This document shows positions 23,095 to 28,326 of a stretch of DNA of 28,326 bases, one piece after another. The position numbers and the translations under genes are program-made. Position 1 is the first letter of the stretch. Every line of letters begins with the position of its first letter. Below the pieces are notes generated by a model, which worked only from the letters and a program-made list of their open reading frames with translations, was not told where the DNA came from and searched no databases. Source of the DNA: a bacterium UBP3_UBA3054 (GTDB taxonomy: Bacteria; Auribacterota; UBA3054); contig DFCM01000110.1 of NCBI GenBank assembly GCA_002366995.1, positions 1 through 28,326 of the forward strand, written 5' to 3'.

Positions 23095-24609
23095 TTATAA
23101 TAATATGCCAAGGCCTTTCAGGAAGGCCAGAATTACCAAAACAGGGGAGATATAGCGTACTACGAACAGCCAGATCTTGGAAAAGAGCCAGTCGAAAGCG
23201 TTGAAGCAGTTCATCTCTTCCAGGGCGGATTTGTTGCCCCAGACATAGCTTACATATAGCAGCGTCATCAGTCCGGCCAAGGGCATCAGCCAGAGGCAGG
23301 TGGTGTTGTCCAATATGGCGAAGAAGGATTCGGAGCGCAGTTTCAATGTCTCTGTAAAGAATTGTCCGAGCTTGGGAATATTGCTGTAGTTCGCGGCCGA
23401 CACGGCGGTCAGGGGAACGAGCGGGCCCAAGACTATGATGAGAAGGATAACGGCTTTCGCGCGGGAAAGGTAAAGCTTCTGCATAATGCCCTGCACGGCG
23501 CCTTCCAGCATCGAGATCGAACTTGTCAACGCCGCCAGGAGCAGCATGAGGAAGAAGAGCGTTCCCCAAAGTGGGGACAAGGGAAGTTTGCCAAAAGCTA
23601 CGGGCAGTACTTTGAACACCAACGACGTTCCTTCTTCAGGAGAGAGCCCGGTGGAGAAAAGCAGAGGGAAGATGGCAAGGCCGGCGAGGATGGAAGCGAA
23701 AGTGTCCATTATGACGATGGTGCAGGCGGTCTTGGGAAGCGAACTGGAACGCCCAAGGTAGGAGCCGTAGGCGATACCAACGCCAGATCCCAAAGATAGC
23801 GTGAAGAAAGCCTGCCCCAGGGCCGCCATGGCGCCCTCGGCGGTCAATTTGCCAAAGTCCGGCAAAAAGAGGAAGCGCAAGCCTTCATGAGCGTTCGGCA
23901 GCGTGAGCGCTCTTATGATGATCGCGACGATCAGGATAAAAATGAGAGGCATGAAGATCTTGGAGAAGCGCTCGATGCCTTTCTGAACTCCCGCCATGAC
24001 GATAAAGGCGGTGGCTAAAAAGAAGGCTAACGCCGCCGCGATGGCCACCCAGAATTGACTGCCGGAGGCCGTGACGATATCGTCGAGCAATTCCGCGGAA
24101 AACGCCGGTTCGCGGAAGATCCTGCCCATAGGAGAAATGATCGCGTAAACGATGATCCAGCCTCCCACCACGGAATAGAAGACCGCGATCATAAGGGGAG
24201 TAAGGAACGTCATCGTAAAGCCAAGGAATCCCCATCCGAAAAGCAAGGCGCCAATAGCGAAGAAGCCGCAGGCTCCGGCGCAAAAATACATCCCCCTGAA
24301 AACAAAAGCCGCCGCGCAAAGAATTAGCGCAACGGCCGCGAGGAATGAAAGCTTCGTCTTTTTGGGAGCCAGTTCCGTCATGGCTTCCAGAGGCCCCTTA
24401 CCGGAGGCGCGCCCCAGCGAAAGCTCGCAGAGCATAATAGGGAGGCCTATTAAGAAAATGGCGGCGAGATAGACAAGCATGAAAGTGGCTCCGCCGTATT
24501 TTCCCATGATGTAGGAAAAACGCCAGATGTTGCCGAGACCGATGGCGGATCCCGCCATGGCCAGGACGAAACCTTTGGAGGAAGACCAGAATTCCTTGTT
24601 GGGACTCAC
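23095..24609 (-). CDS. Sodium:neurotransmitter symporter (NSS/SNF) family transporter, copy 2
   Basis: A 504-residue inner-membrane transporter with about 12 hydrophobic segments. Bacterial NSS proteins (LeuT, TnaT, MhsT type) take up amino acids with Na+. TM1 has the signature GSAIGLGNIWRFSYIMGKYG, followed by IGLPIMLCELSLGRASG. GVQKGIERFSKIFMPLIF marks the loop into TM5, and GQAFFTLSLGSGVGIAYGSY is the unwound TM6 substrate/Na+ region. The start is GTG at 24609, overlapping the stop of copy 1 by 4 bases (GTGA), with GGGAG upstream. It is last in the pheS operon. The substrate is not readable; an aromatic amino acid would be a guess from pheS linkage. Confidence 0.92.
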   Translation of the reverse strand: MSPNKEFWSSSKGFVLAMAGSAIGLGNIWRFSYIMGKYGGATFMLVYLAAIFLIGLPIMLCELSLGRASGKGPLEAMTELAPKKTKLSFLAAVALILCAAAFVFRGMYFCAGACGFFAIGALLFGWGFLGFTMTFLTPLMIAVFYSVVGGWIIVYAIISPMGRIFREPAFSAELLDDIVTASGSQFWVAIAAALAFFLATAFIVMAGVQKGIERFSKIFMPLIFILIVAIIIRALTLPNAHEGLRFLFLPDFGKLTAEGAMAALGQAFFTLSLGSGVGIAYGSYLGRSSSLPKTACTIVIMDTFASILAGLAIFPLLFSTGLSPEEGTSLVFKVLPVAFGKLPLSPLWGTLFFLMLLLAALTSSISMLEGAVQGIMQKLYLSRAKAVILLIIVLGPLVPLTAVSAANYSNIPKLGQFFTETLKLRSESFFAILDNTTCLWLMPLAGLMTLLYVSYVWGNKSALEEMNCFNAFDWLFSKIWLFVVRYISPVLVILAFLKGLGILL

Positions 24610-26192
24610 CTGAAAACTCCCAGCCCGTCGAGGAAAGCCAGAAGCACCAGGATGGGCGATATGAAGCGGATGAAAAATGCCCAGATGACGCAGGGGGCAA
24701 GGGGCGAGGGCTCGCCTGTCATGTTGTATTCATGCACGCCGCTGAGCAAATGCCAGCAGTGCGTGTCTATCGCGCCGGTGGAGCCGCTGCGCATTTCCGT
24801 TACAGCGTTCTTGGGGCCCCAGACCCAGCCGGCATAAAGAAGTGTCAAAAAGCAGGCGATGGGGATGAGCCACTGGCAGGCGCCGGTGTCGAAAGTGTCG
24901 AAGAGGCTGCCCTGGGTGGTCAGGAAAGTCTTCTGGATGAATTCGCCGAGCTTCGGGAAATTGGAGTAGTCGCCGGAAGTGAGCGTGATGACGCAGGAGA
25001 CGAAGCAGAGTATGGGAACAAGGACCAAAAGCACCCTACTTCTCTTCCACTTCAGCTCCTCCACCATCAGGCAGACAGGGCCTTCCAAAAGCGAGACGGC
25101 GCTCGTTAGGGCCGCGATGAGAACGGCCGAGAAGAAGATGATGTTCCAAAGCATGGAAAGCGGCAGTTTTTGGAAAGCCAGCGGCAGAACCTTGAAGATC
25201 AAAGAGGGACCGCTGTCCGGGGCGAAGCCCATGGCGAAGACCACCGGGAAAATGGCAAGGCCTGCCATGACGGAAACGAGAGTGTCCAAGAGCGCTATTA
25301 TGACCGTGGAGCGCGGCAGATTGTTGTCGCGTTTCAAATACGCGCCGTAGGTGATGGTTATGCCCATGCCAAGGGAAAGCGAATAAAAGGCGTGCCCGAG
25401 GGCCGCGAGGCAGGAGCGTCCGGAGAGCTGCGAAAAGTCTGGGACGAAAAGGAACCTCAGTCCCTTGGAAGCGCCTTCCAGCGTCAGGCCCCTGAAGATC
25501 AGAACGACAAGAAGCAGGGCCAGGAGCGGCATGAAGATCTTGGAGAAGCGCTCGATGCCTTTCTGCACGCCGATCCAGATGATGGCGGCCGTGGTGAGCA
25601 TGAAGACGAGCGTCGCTATTAGCGGCGTGGCCCAGTAGCCCTTGGGCGTCATGATGATGGGCGTCATGACGGCGGTGGCTTCCGCGACCGTATGGACGTT
25701 CAATTGCCCGGTCACGGATTTCCAAACGTAGATGAGCGTCCAGCCTCCCACCACGCCGTAGTAGGCCAGGATGAAGAGGGGAGTGATGGCGCCGTACAGA
25801 ACGCCCAGCGTCACCCAGCCGAAAGTTATGAAAGAGATGCCGGCGATGGCGAAAAGCGCGGCGAAGAAGAAATGTCCGAAACTGAGGAAAGAGATGGCGC
25901 ACACCAGAGCTAAGACCCCGATGGTGCTGGAGAGGTTAGAGCGTTCAGGCCCCAGCTTGTGGAAGGTCCTGACAGGGTTAGACTGGGCCGCGCGGCCCAT
26001 GGTCAGTTCGCAGAGCATGATGGGGATGCCGACCAAAAAGACGCAGCCAAGGTAAACAAGCAAAAAAGCGCTGCCGCCGTTCTGCCCGGTTATGAAGGAG
26101 AAACGCCAGATATTGCCAAGCCCCACCGCGGAACCGGCCATAGCCATAATGAATCCGAAAGAGGATCCCCAGTGTTCTTTTTTCTCAGACAT
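24606..26192 (-). CDS. Sodium:neurotransmitter symporter (NSS/SNF) family transporter, copy 1
   Basis: A 528-residue paralogue of the next gene with the same landmarks: GSAVGLGNIWRFSFITGQNG in TM1, VGIPIMLCELTMGRAAQ, GVQKGIERFSKIFMPLLALL, and GHAFYSLSLGMGITITYGAY in TM6. It differs mainly by an extra loop of about 25 residues near the C terminus (AIDTHCWHLLSGVHEYNMTG), between the last two helices. The ATG shares one base with the ispF stop (TAATG) and has only a weak ribosome site, so it is probably translated by coupling. Two adjacent full-length copies suggest different substrates or affinities. Confidence 0.92.
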   Translation of the reverse strand: MSEKKEHWGSSFGFIMAMAGSAVGLGNIWRFSFITGQNGGSAFLLVYLGCVFLVGIPIMLCELTMGRAAQSNPVRTFHKLGPERSNLSSTIGVLALVCAISFLSFGHFFFAALFAIAGISFITFGWVTLGVLYGAITPLFILAYYGVVGGWTLIYVWKSVTGQLNVHTVAEATAVMTPIIMTPKGYWATPLIATLVFMLTTAAIIWIGVQKGIERFSKIFMPLLALLLVVLIFRGLTLEGASKGLRFLFVPDFSQLSGRSCLAALGHAFYSLSLGMGITITYGAYLKRDNNLPRSTVIIALLDTLVSVMAGLAIFPVVFAMGFAPDSGPSLIFKVLPLAFQKLPLSMLWNIIFFSAVLIAALTSAVSLLEGPVCLMVEELKWKRSRVLLVLVPILCFVSCVITLTSGDYSNFPKLGEFIQKTFLTTQGSLFDTFDTGACQWLIPIACFLTLLYAGWVWGPKNAVTEMRSGSTGAIDTHCWHLLSGVHEYNMTGEPSPLAPCVIWAFFIRFISPILVLLAFLDGLGVFR

Positions 26193-26668
26193 TAGATCTT
26201 TTCAATAAGCGCGCAGGCCAAGGCCGCAATGCCTTCCTTTCTTCCCGTGAAGCCCAGCTTTTCCGTAGTGGTGGCTTTTACGCTTACGCGGTCCAAGGAT
26301 AGGCCGCAGCAAGACGCCATGATCGCCCGCATCGATCCAACATAAGGACTGATCTTCGGCTCCTGCGCAATGATAGTTATATCGAAATTAACGATTCTAA
26401 AATTATTCTTATCGAGGAGCGCGACGACTTCTTTCAAAAGCGTCGTGCTGTCGGCACCTTCGTATTTTTGATCGGTGTCAGGAAAGAGCTTTCCGATGTC
26501 GCCCAGGGCGGCGGCGCCCAAAAGAGCGTCCATCAAAGCGTGGGTCGCCACGTCCGCGTCGGAGTGTCCCAGCAGCCCCAGCTCGTAAGGAATAGTGACG
26601 CCGCAAAGCTTAAGAGGCCTTTCCGGCGCGAAAGCGTGAACGTCAAATCCTTGGCCAACTCTTATCAT
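26192..26668 (-). CDS. ispF: 2-C-methyl-D-erythritol 2,4-cyclodiphosphate synthase
   Basis: A 158-residue protein of normal length. It converts CDP-methylerythritol 2-phosphate to the cyclodiphosphate, releasing CMP, in the non-mevalonate isoprenoid pathway, as a cytoplasmic trimer. The metal ligands are in place: GQGFDVHAF (Asp9, His11) and LLGHSDADV, with the third ligand at His43 (ATHALMDALLGA). ALGDIGKLFPDTD, the acidic loop, and VSVKATTTEKLGFTGRKEGI, the C-terminal signature, are intact. It lies 2 bases after pheS and 1-base overlapping with the first symporter. No ispD is seen in the window. Confidence 0.96.
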   Translation of the reverse strand: MIRVGQGFDVHAFAPERPLKLCGVTIPYELGLLGHSDADVATHALMDALLGAAALGDIGKLFPDTDQKYEGADSTTLLKEVVALLDKNNFRIVNFDITIIAQEPKISPYVGSMRAIMASCCGLSLDRVSVKATTTEKLGFTGRKEGIAALACALIEKI

Positions 26669-26670
26669 AT

Positions 26671-27732
26671 TTAGATGAACTGCTCTAGGAAGCGGATATC
26701 GTTTTCGTAGAATAGACGGATGTCGTCGATCCTGTATTTCAGGATGGCCAGTCTCTCCACGCCCAGCCCGAAGGCGAAGCCCGTTATGTCGGGATCGGTG
26801 TAGCCCGCGGCTTTGAAGACGTTGGGATGCACCATGCCGGCGCCTAAAACTTCCACCCAGCCCGTGCCTTTGCAGACGCTGCAGCCTTTGCCGGAGCAGA
26901 CCGTGCAGGTGATGTCGACTTCAGCGGAAGGTTCCGTGAAGGGGAAGAAGCCCGGGCGAAGCCTTATGGACGCCTGCGGGCCGTAGTAGATCTTCGCGAA
27001 ATTCATCAGGGTGCCTTTCAGCTGCGCAAACGTCACGTTTTTGTCAACGTACAGACCTTCGATCTGATGGAAGATGGTGTAGTGCGAGGCGTCGATTCTT
27101 TCGTTTCTGTAAACTCTGCCCGGCGCGATGAAGCGGATGGGCGGCTGCTGTTTTTCCATCGTTCTGGCCTGAACGGGGGACGTGTGGGTGCGCATAAGTA
27201 TCTTGTTGCCGGACTCGGCGACTTCCTTGGGGGATTTCACGAAGAAAGTGTCCTGCACGTCGCGGGCCGGATGGGTGTCGGGAATGTTGAGGGCGTCGAA
27301 GTTGTGCCACTCGTCTTCCACGTCCGGGCCCTCCTCGATAGTGAAGCCCAGTCTAAGGAAAATGTCCGAGATCTCACGAAGCGCCGCGGAAGTCGGATGG
27401 ATGGAGCCCACCGAGGCGAAGCGCCCGGGCAGCGTCACGTCGATCTTGTCTTTCTGCAGCTTGGCGGTGTCTTCGGCTATTAAGAGCGCGATGCGCTTGT
27501 CGGAGAGAGACGCGGAAACGGCGGTCTTGGCCTCGTTGACGATCTTGCCGAAAGCGGGCCTTTCCTCATTGGAGAGATCCTTCATGCGGGACATGTAGGC
27601 CGCAAAAGAGCCCTTGCGTCCCAGATATTTGATGTCAAGCTCGGCCAGCTCGGCGGTGCTTTTGGCAGCCTCTATGGCCGCGACCGCTTCGTTTTTTAGA
27701 CTTTCCAGTTCGTTAGCGATTTGTTCCAACAT
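26671..27732 (-). CDS. pheS: Phenylalanyl-tRNA synthetase alpha subunit
   Basis: A 353-residue protein. It forms the catalytic alpha subunit of the (alpha-beta)2 enzyme that charges tRNA-Phe. The N-terminal coiled-coil arm (about 1-85) binds tRNA. The class II core shows HPARDVQDTFFV, RTHTSPVQARTM, motif 2 (RVYRNERIDASHYTIFHQIE) and motif 3 (GFAFGLGVERLAILKYRIDD). CTVCSGKGCSVCKGTGW is the Cys-rich insertion common in bacterial PheS. The ATG at 27732 follows AAGGA by about 8 bases, behind an extended -10. No pheT follows; the next genes are ispF and two symporters, so the beta subunit is encoded elsewhere. Confidence 0.96.
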   Translation of the reverse strand: MLEQIANELESLKNEAVAAIEAAKSTAELAELDIKYLGRKGSFAAYMSRMKDLSNEERPAFGKIVNEAKTAVSASLSDKRIALLIAEDTAKLQKDKIDVTLPGRFASVGSIHPTSAALREISDIFLRLGFTIEEGPDVEDEWHNFDALNIPDTHPARDVQDTFFVKSPKEVAESGNKILMRTHTSPVQARTMEKQQPPIRFIAPGRVYRNERIDASHYTIFHQIEGLYVDKNVTFAQLKGTLMNFAKIYYGPQASIRLRPGFFPFTEPSAEVDITCTVCSGKGCSVCKGTGWVEVLGAGMVHPNVFKAAGYTDPDITGFAFGLGVERLAILKYRIDDIRLFYENDIRFLEQFI

Positions 27733-27759
27733 AGAGTTATTCCTTGATTTTATTTGTTT

Positions 27760-27768
27760 ATTATATCA
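27760..27768 (-). promoter_or_regulatory. Extended -10 promoter of the pheS operon
   Basis: TGATATAAT read on the minus strand is a TGn extended -10 with a consensus hexamer. The leader would be about 20 bases, leaving no room for a T-box or attenuator. Confidence 0.6.
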
Positions 27769-27828
27769 GAAAGTCCCGCCCTTTTGGGCCCAAAGCCTTA
27801 TGAACATCGGGAACGATCGCCATTTTTC

Positions 27829-27837
27829 TGCTATAAT
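27829..27837 (+). promoter_or_regulatory. Extended -10 promoter of the GH20-like gene
   Basis: TGCTATAAT is a TGn extended -10 with a perfect TATAAT (27832-27837); no good -35 is seen. Transcription would begin near 27844, giving a leader of about 46 bases. Confidence 0.55.
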
Positions 27838-27889
27838 AGGCGTTAAGTTGCTGAAACATTCAGATAATTTGATACAACCGGAAAACACA

Positions 27890-28326
27890 ATGACATTGAA
27901 AACTATCGCTTCGGTCGCGGCATTAGCCGGCGCGCTCGTTTGCACGGCCGAGGAGCCTCAGTCCGAAGGGGCCGGGTTTAAGAAACTCGGCGCAATGCTT
28001 GACCTCTCGCGCGGGCGAGTCTACAAGGTCCCTTATTTGAAACGCTGCTTCGAGCGCATGTCAAAAATGGGCTACAACAGCGTCATGCTCTACACCGAGG
28101 ACACCTACCGCTTGGAAGGCGTGCCGAAATGGGGACTGAATCGCGGCGGTTACACCAAAGAAGATGTGAAAGAGATCAAGGCGGCCGCGGAGGCGAACGG
28201 GCTTGAACTCGTTCCCTGCATCCAGACGCTCGGGCATCTCGAAAAATGGCTTAGATGGAGCGATTCCAAGGACGTGCGCAATAACGACTGGACGGTGCTG
28301 GTTGGCGAGCCGAAGACGTACGAGCT
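27890..28326 (+). CDS. Secreted GH20-like glycoside hydrolase (partial, 3' end outside window)
   Basis: The first 145 residues are visible. A signal peptide (MTLKTIASVAALAGALVCTA) is followed by GAMLDLSRGRVYKVPYLKR, MGYNSVMLYTEDTYRL, GGYTKEDVKEIKAAAEANG and LELVPCIQTLGHLEKWLRW. These are the opening strands of a TIM barrel like those in GH20-type beta-N-acetylhexosaminidases. The catalytic Asp-Glu pair would lie beyond the window edge, so the exact family and activity cannot be confirmed. Export suggests use on mucin, glycan or peptidoglycan-derived amino sugars. The ribosome site is weak (CCGGAAAAC). It is divergent from pheS. Confidence 0.75.
   Translation, partial: MTLKTIASVAALAGALVCTAEEPQSEGAGFKKLGAMLDLSRGRVYKVPYLKRCFERMSKMGYNSVMLYTEDTYRLEGVPKWGLNRGGYTKEDVKEIKAAAEANGLELVPCIQTLGHLEKWLRWSDSKDVRNNDWTVLVGEPKTYE

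Noticed and set aside
1..28326. tRNA genes, CRISPR arrays, insertion sequences or prophage genes
   Set aside because: No cloverleaf-like sequence, regularly spaced repeat, transposase or phage-type protein was seen; the only mobile-like candidate is the 7575-7678 repeat.

Overview
The window reads as a chromosomal segment of a Gram-negative-type bacterium, most likely from the PVC superphylum (Verrucomicrobiota, Kiritimatiellota or Lentisphaerota). The lineage is an inference from three things. Two secreted proteins end in PEP-CTERM exosortase-sorting tails. Two enzymes carry twin-arginine lipoprotein signals. Coding DNA is GC-rich and gene-dense, with short AT-rich spacers. No tRNA, rRNA, CRISPR array, transposase or phage gene is visible, and no stretch over about 300 bases lacks a gene.

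Layout. (A) 1-3671, minus strand: LysM lipoprotein, gcvT, a YfhO-like membrane protein and an overlapping second membrane protein cut by the window edge. (B) 3749-7575, plus strand: a NapH-NapG fusion polyferredoxin translationally coupled to two tandem Tat-lipoprotein aldo/keto reductases with C-terminal [4Fe-4S] domains, probably a membrane-to-periplasm electron-transfer system. A ~104-bp inverted-repeat element closes the operon. (C) 7683-13154, minus strand: a tight six-gene operon of lamin-tail PEP-CTERM protein, HlyD-like adaptor, VTC-domain (polyphosphate polymerase-type) protein, DUF4956 membrane protein, small two-TM protein and ADP-ribosylglycohydrolase. This is the best candidate for an undescribed envelope system. 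(D) 13321-18393, plus strand and divergent from C: a 1690-residue secreted metzincin-type metalloprotease with an internal ~520-residue duplication and a PEP-CTERM tail. (E) 18570-21570, plus strand: the classic thrS-infC-rpmI-rplT operon, with a ThrRS lacking its TGS domain and an IF3 gene starting at the rare codon ATT. (F) 21641-22981, minus strand: a polytopic membrane protein with its own promoter and a flanking palindrome. (G) 23095-27732, minus strand: pheS, ispF and two tandem sodium:neurotransmitter-symporter-family transporters. (H) 27890 to the right edge, plus strand: the start of a secreted GH20-like glycosidase.

How it fits together. E and G hold core translation and isoprenoid genes. 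B is a redox module whose parts all point across or outside the inner membrane. C and D are transcribed divergently from a 166-bp region and both encode exosortase-targeted surface proteins, so they may build or remodel the envelope together; that link is inference. Functional calls rest on motif recognition by eye, with no database search.
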